From the NCBI GenBank assembly GCA_963751395.1, contig CAVVUC010000001.1, positions 1,364,001 to 1,428,000 on the forward strand: DNA of 64,000 nucleotides, read 5' to 3'. The notes under the pieces are model-generated. The model was not told the origin of the DNA, did no database searches, and worked only from the letters and a program-made list of their open reading frames with translations. Origin of the DNA: CAVVUC01 sp963751395. Lineage in GTDB: Bacteria; Verrucomicrobiota; Verrucomicrobiia; Chthoniobacterales; Chthoniobacteraceae. The position numbers and the translations under genes are program-made. This document shows positions 9,341 through 19,454 of this stretch, piece by piece (the first letter of the stretch is position 1; every line of letters begins with the position of its first letter).

Positions 9341-12300
9341 TCAGTGGTGTGGCGCTGTGAATTCGTATTCCCCGGCACCCACCTCAAACACGGCTTTGCC
9401 GTTCTCGCAGCGCAGGAATTTCACTCCGGAGGCTTTGGCGGCGGGCTTACCAGATTCCTGGACGTCCTCCGCCTTTGCCGCCGGCACGAAGACCATGGCC
9501 GTTGTGTTGGGCGGGATGGTGGCACTCAGACGAAAACGGCCCTCCTCAATCTTCCACCCCGATGCGATGCGGCCCCGGATGGACTGATATTCGCCGCACG
9601 CCCAATTCACCTTGCCCACCGGCTCCGGCGAGATGATGAAGCGGGCGAATCCCGGCGAAAGCGGCTCAGGGCGGATGCCGGCGACCGAACCGAGGAACCA
9701 CTGCTGGATGTGACCGAGCATGCAGTGGTTCATCGATGCCGTGGTATTGGCGTCCCAGGCCTCCGGCATGGCCGTCCAGCCGTTGTTCACGATGAAACCG
9801 TAGCTGCCCATGTCGGTGCGGCTGACGATTTCGTGAAGCACATCATGCCGTCCGAATTTCACGAGCGTTTCGATCAGATACGGAAACCCGATGTCGCCAG
9901 CGGTCTGCTGGTTGTTGCGCTGGCGCAGGTCGGCGATGATGCGCTCGATCACGGCGGGTTCGTGTCCGGCGGGCACCATGCCGAGTGCCAGGGCCATGCT
10001 GTTGGCGCACTGCGGGCTGCCGGAGTTTTTGTATTCGTCCTTGCCGTTGAAAAACTTCGCGTTGAAGGCATCGCGGATCTGGTTGGCGAGTTTGGAGAAC
10101 GTTTCCTTTTCCTCGGACTTGCCGAGCAATTCCGCGGTATCCGCCACGATCCGGGCGCAGCGGTAGAACGTCGCCATCGCGCTCAGTTCGACTGGCGTGA
10201 ACTGGGACGGGCCGTTGGACCCACCCGTGTTGTAGTCATACCAATCCCCCAATCCGGGCTTTGGCACGAGATCGGTGGCGGTGTCGCGCATGAACTCCAC
10301 GTAATTGCGCATCGTCTTGAAGTGGTCCGCCAACACCCGGGTGTCGCCATACCAGCGATGCACCTGCCACGGGATGATCACCGATGCCGCCCCCCACTCG
10401 GGAGTGTAGGTGTAGGGGTTGTCGCCGAAATTCGGGTAGGACGGCGCGACCGTCGGCACCATGCCGTCCGGGCGCTGCGAGTCCGTGCAGTCACGGGCGA
10501 TTTTCGAATAGAAGCCGGTTAGATCGTAGCGTCCGGCGATTGACGGTCCCATCAGGTAGGAAACTTCCAGCCAGCCGAGTTTTTCGCGGTGCGGGCAATC
10601 GGTGAGCACGTGGGAGAGGTTCGAGCGCACCGCCCAGTCGATGTTCTTGTCGATCGCGTTGAACATCGGCTCCGAGCACTCGAAGCGGCCGACGCTGGCG
10701 GCGGCGTTGCGCACATGGATCGAGACGAGTTCCTCGATCACAGGCAGGTCGTTCGGGTTGGGATGGCCTTGCGGGACGGCACCCTCGACCTGGAGGTATT
10801 GGAATCCGCTGTAGTTAAACTGCGGCGCCCAGCTTTCGGGTTCACCGCCGCGCAACGTGTATTGCCAGAAATTCGGGTTGCCGACACCGGCCGGGTTGAC
10901 CAATCCGCGGCCGTCGTTGCGGCGTTCGGAGCCGCCGTGGCGCTGCTCGGCCGGGGTGAGCTTGATGGTCTGGCCGGACTTGCCGCGCACGCGGATGCAC
11001 GGAATGGCCGACGCGTTCTGCCCAAGGTCATAGACGAAAATCCCCTTTTCCGGTTCATCGATGCGGACCGGTTTGAAGACGTCGTGTTTTTTCATGGGAG
11101 GCGCGTAGGCCGCACGCAATTGACCGCCCGGGCCTTCGGTTTCCGTGGCGGGTTGCCAACCGGAATCGTCGAATTTCGCCAGCAGCCAGCCGTCGGGCAT
11201 CGTGCGGGCGTCGTAGTCCTCGCCGCCGAGCATGGCGCTGTGGGTGATCGGGCCGGGAATGGTGCGCCAGTTGCCGTCGCTGACAACGACCTGCTTGGTG
11301 CCGTCGGTGTATTCCAGTTGGGCTTGCAGGATGAGTTTCAGCGGGCGGTTGGCATGCACGCCATGCACGCGGCGGTCGCCTTCGGTGTTGTAGAAGCCCT
11401 TGCCAAGCATCACGCCGAGGGCGTTGGAGCCGGGTTGCAGTTGTGCGGTGATGTCGTGACTGGTGTAGAACACGGTTTTTTCGAAGACCGTCCATGGAGT
11501 GTCTAGGAAATGATCGCCAACTTTTCTGCCGTTGAGAAACAACTCGTGATGTCCGAGTCCGCAGACGTGGACGACCGCCCGGCGGACGGGTTTTACCACC
11601 GCAAACTCGCGGCGGAACAGCGGCAATCCCGGCGGACTGATCGAAGGATGCCCCCATGGCGCGATGCCGAAGGCTCCAAGTTCCTTGGGCGCAACCCAGC
11701 CGTTTTCCTGAAATCCCGTCTCCATCCAACGCGCTGCTGGCTGGTTGGAGCACTTCCAACTGGCATCCACCGGCACGCTCAACACCGTGCCATTGCTGAG
11801 GTTCACGACGAGTTTGCCGACCAGGCCCGCCGGTCCGGCCACGGTGTTTTCCGCTTCGATGGCGAGCGTGTTGTCGCCCGCGCGCAGCAGTGGCGTGACA
11901 TCAAAACGATGAAGTTTTTCCCACTGGTTCGCTTCCCCGGCCGCTTGGCCATTGATATGCACGCGGACGACGTTGTCGGCGGTGGCGAACAACGTGGCGC
12001 TGCGCAACTGCGCTCCGGCGGGTAGCGACACGGTCGTGCGGAAGTAGCGTTTCCCGACCGGGGCGGATTCGGCCGGGTTGCCTTCGGGAAACCAAACCCA
12101 GAGGCAGCCATCCACTTCAGCACCTGATGGAGCAGGGGCGCCAATCCACTTGGCCTGCCAGTCGGCGGGTTTCAGCAAGCCCATGCCCCAGCGCGCGGGC
12201 GAACTCCACGCGGACGCCTTGCCGTCCTTATCCCAGACTTGCACTTTCCAGAAACACTCGGCGTTGGCCGCGAGCGGCTTGCCCGCATAGGCGATCTGGT

Positions 12301-12571
12301 TTTGCTCGGAAGAAACCACTTTGCCGGAGTCCCAAAGATCGCCCTGGTCGCGCTGCAAGTGGTCGGCAGACGAGGCGACGAGAATCCGGCAGGCTGTTTG
12401 CCGGTCTCCGCGCGCGTCGGATTCCAGCACCCAACTGAGGCGCGGCGCGGAGGTATCTACCGCGACCGGATCGCGCTGGTATTCGCAGCGGAGATCGGTG
12501 GTGTTCATGCGGGCGTGGCTGGTCGTCACTGCCAGCAGAAGCAGGAGTGTGAAGAGTAGTTTTTTGAACAT
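9341..12571 (-). CDS. Secreted GH78 alpha-L-rhamnosidase, 1076 aa
   Basis: A signal peptide (1-20) is followed by the Ig-like N-terminal domain of bacterial rhamnosidases (LRCEYQRDPVAVDTSAPRLS). Next come two sugar-binding beta-sandwiches, the second carrying the GH78 motif YTSHDITAQLQPGSNALGV, and an (alpha/alpha)6 barrel with a C-terminal Greek-key domain. The catalytic-region motifs are present: DCPHREKLGWLE (about 659-670), which supplies the general acid Glu, and PEAWDANTTASMNHCMLGH (about 934-952), which supplies the second carboxylate. The family hydrolyses terminal alpha-L-rhamnose outside the cytoplasm, as found on rhamnogalacturonan and arabinogalactan side chains. It lies between the IS-split propeller gene (30 bp away) and a fused pseudogene (36 bp away), co-directional with both. 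Confidence 0.9.
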   Translation of the reverse strand: MFKKLLFTLLLLLAVTTSHARMNTTDLRCEYQRDPVAVDTSAPRLSWVLESDARGDRQTACRILVASSADHLQRDQGDLWDSGKVVSSEQNQIAYAGKPLAANAECFWKVQVWDKDGKASAWSSPARWGMGLLKPADWQAKWIGAPAPSGAEVDGCLWVWFPEGNPAESAPVGKRYFRTTVSLPAGAQLRSATLFATADNVVRVHINGQAAGEANQWEKLHRFDVTPLLRAGDNTLAIEAENTVAGPAGLVGKLVVNLSNGTVLSVPVDASWKCSNQPAARWMETGFQENGWVAPKELGAFGIAPWGHPSISPPGLPLFRREFAVVKPVRRAVVHVCGLGHHELFLNGRKVGDHFLDTPWTVFEKTVFYTSHDITAQLQPGSNALGVMLGKGFYNTEGDRRVHGVHANRPLKLILQAQLEYTDGTKQVVVSDGNWRTIPGPITHSAMLGGEDYDARTMPDGWLLAKFDDSGWQPATETEGPGGQLRAAYAPPMKKHDVFKPVRIDEPEKGIFVYDLGQNASAIPCIRVRGKSGQTIKLTPAEQRHGGSERRNDGRGLVNPAGVGNPNFWQYTLRGGEPESWAPQFNYSGFQYLQVEGAVPQGHPNPNDLPVIEELVSIHVRNAAASVGRFECSEPMFNAIDKNIDWAVRSNLSHVLTDCPHREKLGWLEVSYLMGPSIAGRYDLTGFYSKIARDCTDSQRPDGMVPTVAPSYPNFGDNPYTYTPEWGAASVIIPWQVHRWYGDTRVLADHFKTMRNYVEFMRDTATDLVPKPGLGDWYDYNTGGSNGPSQFTPVELSAMATFYRCARIVADTAELLGKSEEKETFSKLANQIRDAFNAKFFNGKDEYKNSGSPQCANSMALALGMVPAGHEPAVIERIIADLRQRNNQQTAGDIGFPYLIETLVKFGRHDVLHEIVSRTDMGSYGFIVNNGWTAMPEAWDANTTASMNHCMLGHIQQWFLGSVAGIRPEPLSPGFARFIISPEPVGKVNWACGEYQSIRGRIASGWKIEEGRFRLSATIPPNTTAMVFVPAAKAEDVQESGKPAAKASGVKFLRCENGKAVFEVGAGEYEFTAPHH

Positions 12572-12607
12572 GGTTTTCAGGGGAGTGACGGTTTCAGATG
12601 ACCGAGG

Positions 12608-13820
12608 TCAGTAGCGGATGAACGTGACTTCCGCCAGCCAGGGCGAAGGATTGCAATCCAGCAGGGTGACGCGAAAGCGTTGCGCTGTGACCTCGGGGAA
12701 TGATGCCTGGAAATGGTGCTTGATGTCACCGCCCTTCAATACTTCCACCCATTTTCCGTCCACGAGCGCCTCGATGCGGAAGGACCGGATGTTGTGAGCG
12801 TATTCTCCGCACACGACCGCATTGAAGGTTTCCGGTTTCCCGAAATCCAGTTCGATCCACGGCTGTTTATCGTCCGCGGCCGGAATCCAGCGGGTGAACA
12901 GGTTGGCGTCGAGGACGCAGGCGGCGTAATTGGTCGAGGACGATGCGGTCGCGGTGACGGCGCGATGCGGGCGGGCCGGCGCGGGCAGTTCGGTGATCGG
13001 CGGGCCGAAGCTGACCAGCTTCCCGATTTCCTCCAGGCGCTTCACCACGTTGTCATCCATGAGGCCGTCCTTGTTTGGGGCGCAGTTGAGGAGGTAATTG
13101 CAATAGCGCGCGTTGGCGTAGCGCAGTTCCTTGGCCACATCGGCGGCGGTTTTGAGCGGTTCGTTTTCGAAGCCGGGATTCCAGAACCACAGCGATTGCA
13201 GCGTCGGCCCCTGCTGCGAGGGGAGGACGTTGTCGTAGGTGCAGTGCTGGCCGTGCGTCGCCTCGTAGTGAATCACCTGAGACACCGCCAAATCTGCGGC
13301 GCACGCGTGGTTGATCAACAGGCAATCCGGCTGCCCGCTTGGTGCGGCGAGCGCGACGTCGGTGCAGGGCAACGCGGTGGGATAGATATATTCCCAACTT
13401 GTCTGCGCCTTGCGCTGTTCGCCCGTGAATGTCTGCTTGGCCACATCGACCGTGGGCAGCGGCGAATTCGCTTCCGTGTGGATCCGCATATCCCAACAAT
13501 CGTTCTTCGAGACACGCAGACGGATGTCGTTGCCGGAGGAGTAGACGATCGCGTTCAGCTCGCCGTTGCCGACGACGAGGCCTTTTCTTGGAAATGTCGG
13601 AAACATCGGGCAACGTGACCGCCGCCGCATCCAGCGCGGCCGGATAGGGAATGTCTGCGGCCATCGCCGATTGCAGGATCAATCCTCCCACCAGAACGAC
13701 AATCAATACCTTCTCCGCCGAGACTGCAGCGACTTTGCGGCATGATGGTCGCCCCGGGAGCGTTCATTGACGACAAGATGACTGGATGCTTGAAAGGACT
13801 GCGAAGTGCAACTGTTTCAT
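12608..13820 (-). pseudogene. Chimeric pseudogene: DUF5703/GH95-like N-terminus fused to GH29 C-terminus
   Basis: The first part (GLVVGNGELNAIVYSS, RLRVSKNDCWDMRI) is the N-terminal sandwich typical of six-hairpin glycosidases. From about 13335-13355 the frame continues without break into a GH29-type end (HGQHCTYDNVLPSQQGPTLQ, NARYCNYLLNCAPNKDGL) and an F5/8 type C domain (LFTRWIPAADDKQPWIELDF). Neither catalytic domain is present. Two further lesions are visible: an extra base in the TTTT run 13583-13586, and an in-frame TGA (13764-13766) at codon 19 after the ATG at 13820, which has a good AAGGAG upstream. The signal-peptide core (IVVLVGGLILQSAMAADIP) lies after that stop. I infer a deletion that joined two neighbouring paralogous genes, followed by decay. 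Confidence 0.7.
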
Positions 13821-13824
13821 AAAT

Positions 13825-13830
13825 CTCCTT
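13825..13830 (-). promoter_or_regulatory. Strong Shine-Dalgarno site (AAGGAG) before a now-broken start
   Basis: On the minus strand AAGGAG stands four to five bases before ATG 13820, just downstream of the GH2 stop codon. It is one of very few clear Shine-Dalgarno sequences in the array, and it serves a reading frame that ends after 18 codons. This supports the view that the pseudogene downstream once began here. Confidence 0.55.
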
Positions 13831-13831
13831 G

Positions 13832-16800
13832 TTATTCCGGCACCAGGTCGAATTCGGCGACGGAGGTCCAGGGGCGGTTTTGGACTTCCCGCAGGGACTC
13901 CAGCTTGAAGAAGCGCGCGGTGATGGGCTTCGCCAGCATGATCTTCTGGGTCTGATCGCTGTTGGGCCAGTCTCCTTCGGCGACCGATTTCCAATTCTTG
14001 ACGTCATCGCCGACGGAGATGCGGTAATGGACGATGCGGCCGTGATCGCAGTCCTTGCGCGGCGTCTGGATGAAGCCCTTGACGGCGACCGGTTGTTTAA
14101 GTTCGACGACGAGCGCATGCGGCAGCGCGGGTTCGGGCGGGTTCCAGTTGGAGTGCCAGTAGGTGTCGGGGTTGTTGTCCGCGGCGTTCATCGACCAGAA
14201 ATTTTCGTGCTCGGTGCTGGCACTCATTTTCGGCGCGAGCCGGGCAAGAAACGACTCCCGGGTGAAGGCCGGCAGGTTTCCGTCCAGAGGGATTTCCACG
14301 GGCGGATTGAAGGCCGGACTGGCTGCATAGGCGAGCAGACTGCGGCGGAGCTGACGGGCGGCCGGACGCTTGTCCAGGTTGCGGTTGAGATCAAGCGTGC
14401 AGACCAGCAGTTTGCCGGGGCCGACCTTTGTCTCATAGACGAGCGCCAGCTTGTGGGTGCGGTCCGGCCGATCAATGGCCTGGACGATCGGACGGTAGTT
14501 TTCCGGGGTGCCTTGCAGCCGCATGGCAGAGGTCTGGAACAACAGGTCGAACCACTGCCAGTCGCTGTGCCCGGCAGTGGGGAAATCGGCCAAGGCCGGG
14601 TGCGCAGGATCGCAGAGCAAACCAAGCACATGTTTCTGATTTTCAAACATGATCGGCGACCAGAAGGGCGGCGTCATCGCGGTGCCGTAGGGGCTGTGGA
14701 ACCCGGACGGCAGCAGCACCACGCGCCCTCCGTCGCGCAGCGCCTGCCCGGCGGTGCCGTCAAACGATTTCACGACCAGGACATTGGCGGGATCGGCGGG
14801 GACGGCGGCGGGATAGACCCAGAAATTCCAGCGGTTGCGGACGGCACCGTCACGGAGGCTGACTTCGAGCTGCAACTGCCGGGCGCCGGAAATGCCGGAA
14901 AGTGGCAGGGTGATTTTGCCGATGGACACAAGCCCCGCGTCAGGGATCGTCAGGGCGGGCAGCGTCCCCTGCGCCAGCACCGTTTTCCCGTCCGTCACCC
15001 GCCAGGCCAGGGTGGCGTTGGCGAGCGGAGCGGGACCGTAGTTGGCGAACTCGATATCGGCGACAAAAGTCTCGCCGCTGGTCCAGACCCGCTTGGCCAG
15101 CCGGGCGAGCGGCACCTGCGATCCGCAGAATTCGCGGAACCGTTCCGCCGTGACGAACGGTTTCGGATCGAAGAAACTGTTGACCATGCCGACATAGGCC
15201 GCGCCCTGGTCGAAGGAATCCTGGAGCCCCAGCAACTGGAATCCGCCGTAGGCCGGCGTGCGCAGGGAACGCTCGATTTCCTCCTTGTAGAGTTCCAGCG
15301 AAAGCCGGCCGGTGGCATCGACAAACGCCGGTACCTGAGCGAGCACGCCTTCCCGCCGCGCGACGTCGCGGAAATGTTCGAGCGTCACCGGACGGAGCGC
15401 GCCGCTGTATTTCTCAATTTCTGAGAGATCCGGATAGACATACCACTGGCCGGTCTCGTGACTGATCTGCGGGACGGGACGGCCGACCATCGTGGCGCGG
15501 TAATCGCCCATCGTTTCCGGCGTCTCGCGGTTGAAATACGGCTCCATGCGGCGACGGCCGCCCGCGCTGCCGTGGGCGACGGCGAAATCGTCGCCGGGCA
15601 CCTCGTCTTTGATGCCGCTGGCCTCGGGGTTGGAGATGGTGGCGTAAAGCCGGCGCGGATCGCTGGCCTTGCCGCGTTTGACCAGATCCTTGAGGAAAAC
15701 GATCTTCGGGGTCTTGGCCTCGTTGCCGCCGGAGAAGAGGACGAACGAGGGATGGTTGCCGTAGGTCTCCAGAATACGGTCGAACTCCGCCTGACGCCAT
15801 TGCAGACCGGCTGCGGAATCCGTGGCGACCGAAGCCTCGCCGTTCGGCAATTCGGCCTGCACATAGAGGCCCAACTCGTCCGCCGCATCGAAGGCCGCCT
15901 CGGGCAACACCCAGGTGTGGCACCGGAAATGGTTGAGTCCGAAACTTTTGTAGAGCGTGAAAATTTTCATCCACGCCGCCTTGTCCATTGGCGGATGGCC
16001 GGTGAGCGGGAACTGCGCGTTGTTCGCCTCGCCGCGCAGCAGCACCGGCTTGCCGTTGATGGTGAACTGCGTTCCATCGCCCTTGAACGCGCGGAACCCG
16101 AAACGGTCATCGCGCGCGGCGATACCGGCTGCGCTCGTCAACCGGATATTCGCCCGATACAGCGGACGTTCGAACTCGCTCCAGCATTTCACGGCGGAGG
16201 CGGACAGCTTAACCGGCACGGCCAATTTCGTTTCACCCGGCTGCAGCTTCACGGAACGCGTTTCCTCCGCCAGAATCTCCGACTTGTCGTCGAAGCCGAT
16301 CCGCGCGGCAATCCGCACCGCCTGCGGCTGGCCGGTGGCGTTGGTCAGCGTGAGGCGCATCTCGCAGATACCGCTGGCGGCATCCGGATCAATCTGATTC
16401 GCGGTGACGGACACGGCGGACGTCGGCCGCAGTTCCACCCGGCCGATCACGCCGTTGTAGATGGTGCAGGACTGCTCATGGTAGGCGTGCGTGTTGCAGC
16501 CGAGGTCGTGCAGCGGACGGTTGTCGATGCGCAGGGCAATGCGGTGTTTTCCGGGCGTGAGCTGGCCAAATTGATGCCGATGAGGCGCGCTGAGCGTGTT
16601 GATGACGCCCACGGGCCTGCCGTCGATCCACGCCTCCGAAATCCAGCAGACGCGTTCCAGGAACAGCTCGACCGATTGACCCGTCCACGTCGCCGGCACC
16701 TCCACCGTGGTCTGATACCAGGCGTTGCCACGATAGTCCGACCGGATCATCGGGTGCCAAAGCGGCTGATCCGTGAACTTGCCGCCCCAGATCTGCTGAC

Positions 16801-17125
16801 GGATACCCGTGATCGGATCGCCCAGATTCGACGTGGAAACCGTGCCGGGCAGCCGGATGGTCTGAGACAATGCCCTGTCGAACCACCCCTCGGCGACCCC
16901 GACATCCTTGCGGTCCAGTTCGAAACGCCACTCGCCGGCAAGCGGGATCACGTTCACCTTGGCATCTGTCGTATTGTAGGATCCCGACGAAGGCCCGCCG
17001 AAATGATCCAGAGAGGTCATCGCTCCAACGTGCGCTTCGGGAGACGGCGGAGATACCGCTGGCTTGCCCGCTGCGGCTTGACCGGCGACGATGCAGACGA
17101 ATGCCGCTAATAATTTGGCCTGCAT
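13832..17125 (-). CDS. Secreted divergent GH2 glycosidase with C-terminal F5/8C domain, 1097 aa
   Basis: A signal peptide (MQAKLLAAFVCIVAGQAAAG) is followed by the GH2 sugar-binding domain (PLAGEWRFELDRKDVG, YRGNAWYQTTVEVP), an Ig-like domain and a TIM barrel. The acid/base Glu is in LFSGGNEAK (about residue 468) and the probable nucleophile Glu in ISHETGQWYVYPD (about 557). Two further beta domains and a discoidin module (about 960-1097; NNPDTYWHSNWN) close the protein. The length exceeds a plain beta-galactosidase, and the motif spacing is that of GH2 subgroups acting on galactosides or uronides; substrate undecided. The start at 17125 is chosen because it opens the signal peptide; an upstream in-frame start at 17203 would add an unlikely hydrophilic leader. 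It overlaps the stop of the preceding DUF5703 gene by 19 bases, so translational coupling is likely. Confidence 0.82.
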   Translation of the reverse strand: MQAKLLAAFVCIVAGQAAAGKPAVSPPSPEAHVGAMTSLDHFGGPSSGSYNTTDAKVNVIPLAGEWRFELDRKDVGVAEGWFDRALSQTIRLPGTVSTSNLGDPITGIRQQIWGGKFTDQPLWHPMIRSDYRGNAWYQTTVEVPATWTGQSVELFLERVCWISEAWIDGRPVGVINTLSAPHRHQFGQLTPGKHRIALRIDNRPLHDLGCNTHAYHEQSCTIYNGVIGRVELRPTSAVSVTANQIDPDAASGICEMRLTLTNATGQPQAVRIAARIGFDDKSEILAEETRSVKLQPGETKLAVPVKLSASAVKCWSEFERPLYRANIRLTSAAGIAARDDRFGFRAFKGDGTQFTINGKPVLLRGEANNAQFPLTGHPPMDKAAWMKIFTLYKSFGLNHFRCHTWVLPEAAFDAADELGLYVQAELPNGEASVATDSAAGLQWRQAEFDRILETYGNHPSFVLFSGGNEAKTPKIVFLKDLVKRGKASDPRRLYATISNPEASGIKDEVPGDDFAVAHGSAGGRRRMEPYFNRETPETMGDYRATMVGRPVPQISHETGQWYVYPDLSEIEKYSGALRPVTLEHFRDVARREGVLAQVPAFVDATGRLSLELYKEEIERSLRTPAYGGFQLLGLQDSFDQGAAYVGMVNSFFDPKPFVTAERFREFCGSQVPLARLAKRVWTSGETFVADIEFANYGPAPLANATLAWRVTDGKTVLAQGTLPALTIPDAGLVSIGKITLPLSGISGARQLQLEVSLRDGAVRNRWNFWVYPAAVPADPANVLVVKSFDGTAGQALRDGGRVVLLPSGFHSPYGTAMTPPFWSPIMFENQKHVLGLLCDPAHPALADFPTAGHSDWQWFDLLFQTSAMRLQGTPENYRPIVQAIDRPDRTHKLALVYETKVGPGKLLVCTLDLNRNLDKRPAARQLRRSLLAYAASPAFNPPVEIPLDGNLPAFTRESFLARLAPKMSASTEHENFWSMNAADNNPDTYWHSNWNPPEPALPHALVVELKQPVAVKGFIQTPRKDCDHGRIVHYRISVGDDVKNWKSVAEGDWPNSDQTQKIMLAKPITARFFKLESLREVQNRPWTSVAEFDLVPE

Positions 17126-19416
17126 AGTGGTTTGATGATGTCTTTCTCCCTGGAAACAGGTGTTACGGTCAGTGTCTCGATCGTGCCATCCCGATACACA
17201 CATTCCACGGTTGTGTCATTCGGGGCATGGAGTTTGAAGGACACATCCCAGTCCTTGGGCCAGGCCGGCAGCAGGCGGAGTTTGCCGTTGGGACCGGGCT
17301 CGGCTTGGAGCAGCATGAGATGGAGGGCGAGCTGCAGGTTGCCGCCGTGATCGACGTCGGGCACCCAGTCGTTGAACTCGTTCCAGAACGCCGGGAAGCG
17401 GCTGGTGCTGTGCGAGGCGGCGGACGCGCGGGCAATCATGCCCTGGCGGGTTTCCTCGACCAATCCGAGCAGGGCCGCTTGCACCTGGTCTTGATACCAG
17501 CAGGCGGTGTTTTTGTTTTTGCGGGTTGCAAAGGTGTTACGTGCCAATTCGAGATCGGGCTTGCCGAGGCCATAAACCGGATAGGGAAACACCGCGTAGA
17601 GTTCCGGGTTTTCGGAGTTCGCCTCGCGCGAAAAGCTGTCGGCCGGCAGGAGCACCGTTTTGCCTTCTTTGGTGCCTTTCGGAACGGGCGGCAGGTCGGC
17701 CAGCACGCGTTGCCAGCGGGCGCGCTGTTCGGCGGTGGTGAGTTTCTTCGGCAACGCGAGCAGACGTGGCAGTTGAGTGCCAAGCCCGACGATTTCCGGC
17801 AGCGGATTGACGGCGGTGTGCCAGGTTTCGAGCGACGCGGCGGGTTCGAAGCGGATCTTGCCATTCTCGTCGCGCTTGTAATGCAGGTCATAGAACTTGG
17901 TAACCTCCTCGGCGTGCGGCATCAGCGTTTTGCGGGCGAAGTCCATATCGCCGGTGTGTTCGACGTAATCGAGCATCATGCGCAGGTTCTCGATATTGTT
18001 CTGCCAGTAGTAAGTCAGGTAAGAACACTCGCAGAGCGGACTGGATCGGCTTTCAAACGGCCGTGTCCAGCCGTAATGACCGCTGGCCTCGGCGCCCCAG
18101 AACAAAATCGTCTCGCCGAAAAATGCGCCGTCGTGTTTGAAGTGGAGCTGGCAGCGCATCTTGACGAACGGCAGCGACTCGCGATACATGCGGAACCACG
18201 GTTCCATCAAATCGAAGTCGCCCGCCGCCAGCATCGGCCAGTAAACCAGGCGCTGGTTCTGGAACCAGAAGCCCGGCCCGCCCCAGCGGCGGTGATCCGG
18301 ATTCTCGGGGGTGCCGACGGTGAAGATGGAGCCGTTGTATTTGATCGGCTGCGCGCCGCGTCCGCCGGCGGCGTTCATGAACCGGCACAGCGCGTAGGCG
18401 CGGGAAATCGTGAACGCCGGGGAAAGCCCCTCCGCTGGGATGTTGGCGGGATTGGTTTCCGCGAGGTGGATTTCACTGCGATCCCAGAAGGCCTTCCACC
18501 ACGCGAGATGGGCTTGGTAGGCGTCCTGGATCGGGGTGGATTCGACTTTGCGGATGGTTTCATCCAGTTTTGCCGTCCACTGCTCCGGTGTGAGCGGGCT
18601 CAGCGTCGTGAGCGGATAGACCGCAAATGCATGCGAGGTCCGGGCCTCGGTGGAATTCAGGGTTTTCGCGTCGGCGGCGGTGAAGCCGGTGCCTTGGATC
18701 GACGCCCCGAAAGTGCGGCCTAACAGCGGGTGCGAGATTTGTTTCTGATAGTCCTGCATTCCCTGGAGCTTGAGGTTGATCTCGTAGGGGTCGTTCTCCG
18801 GCTTGATGTTGTGGTGATACCATAGCAGGCGGTCCTTCTGTCCCTGGACGATGGTGTCCGGGAAAAGGATCGTCGGATAGGGATCGGGGCCATACAGGTT
18901 CTTGAACATGTCGCTTACCTGGGTATTGGTCATGAGCGTCTTTTCATTGCGCCAGGTTTCCAGCAGGACTTGTTGGGAGAATGGTTTGTCGCCGGTGGAC
19001 TGGACGCGGATCACCGGCTGGTTGGCATCGACCCACAGGCGGGTGGTGACCTCGGAGCCGGGCGCGCCGGCTTTGATGAGGATCTCGCCTTGTTGCAGGC
19101 ACAGTTCCTGGCGGAACGGGACGCCTGCGGTGAACGGATTCGGTGAAAGTTTCACGCGCACCCGGGCCAGCTTGCAGTTGATGCTGTTTTCGTCCCAAGC
19201 ATCGGTTTTGCCGATCAGAAAAAGCAAATCACCGTCCTGGACCCAGGCGTTGATGCTGATGTCGCCGTTGCCGAGTGGCATCGTGCCGCTGACGTCCTTG
19301 CTGGGGGAATCCCAGACGACATTGTAGGAATCGAGAGTCGGCAACGGCGCGGATCGTGCGAGCGGCGCAAGGCACGCCGCCGCGGCGAGGGCGAGCGATA
19401 GGAACAGGGATTTCAT
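17107..19416 (-). CDS. Secreted DUF5703-type six-hairpin glycosidase, 769 aa
   Basis: A signal peptide (1-22) precedes an N-terminal sandwich with VVWDSPSKDVSGTMPLGNGD and KTDAWDENSINCKLARVRV, then a (alpha/alpha)6 barrel. Landmarks are QPIKYNGSIFTVGTPENPDH, CSYLTYYWQNNIENLRMMLD, VDHGGNLQLALHLMLLQAEP and the closing LLPAWPKDWDVSFKLHAPND. This is the intact reference copy for the frameshifted relative at 590-3422 and has no LamG insert. Conserved acidic residues in TKFYDLHYKRDENG and WVPDVDHGG are candidates for catalysis, but no characterised member is known to me, so substrate and mechanism are open. The ATG at 19416 is preferred over a TTG at 19449, as it directly precedes the signal peptide. 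Confidence 0.75.
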   Translation of the reverse strand: MKSLFLSLALAAAACLAPLARSAPLPTLDSYNVVWDSPSKDVSGTMPLGNGDISINAWVQDGDLLFLIGKTDAWDENSINCKLARVRVKLSPNPFTAGVPFRQELCLQQGEILIKAGAPGSEVTTRLWVDANQPVIRVQSTGDKPFSQQVLLETWRNEKTLMTNTQVSDMFKNLYGPDPYPTILFPDTIVQGQKDRLLWYHHNIKPENDPYEINLKLQGMQDYQKQISHPLLGRTFGASIQGTGFTAADAKTLNSTEARTSHAFAVYPLTTLSPLTPEQWTAKLDETIRKVESTPIQDAYQAHLAWWKAFWDRSEIHLAETNPANIPAEGLSPAFTISRAYALCRFMNAAGGRGAQPIKYNGSIFTVGTPENPDHRRWGGPGFWFQNQRLVYWPMLAAGDFDLMEPWFRMYRESLPFVKMRCQLHFKHDGAFFGETILFWGAEASGHYGWTRPFESRSSPLCECSYLTYYWQNNIENLRMMLDYVEHTGDMDFARKTLMPHAEEVTKFYDLHYKRDENGKIRFEPAASLETWHTAVNPLPEIVGLGTQLPRLLALPKKLTTAEQRARWQRVLADLPPVPKGTKEGKTVLLPADSFSREANSENPELYAVFPYPVYGLGKPDLELARNTFATRKNKNTACWYQDQVQAALLGLVEETRQGMIARASAASHSTSRFPAFWNEFNDWVPDVDHGGNLQLALHLMLLQAEPGPNGKLRLLPAWPKDWDVSFKLHAPNDTTVECVYRDGTIETLTVTPVSREKDIIKPLCRPNY

Positions 19417-19454
19417 GAGTGCGTTTCGGAAACGTGGATGATCCTTCAAAAGTG

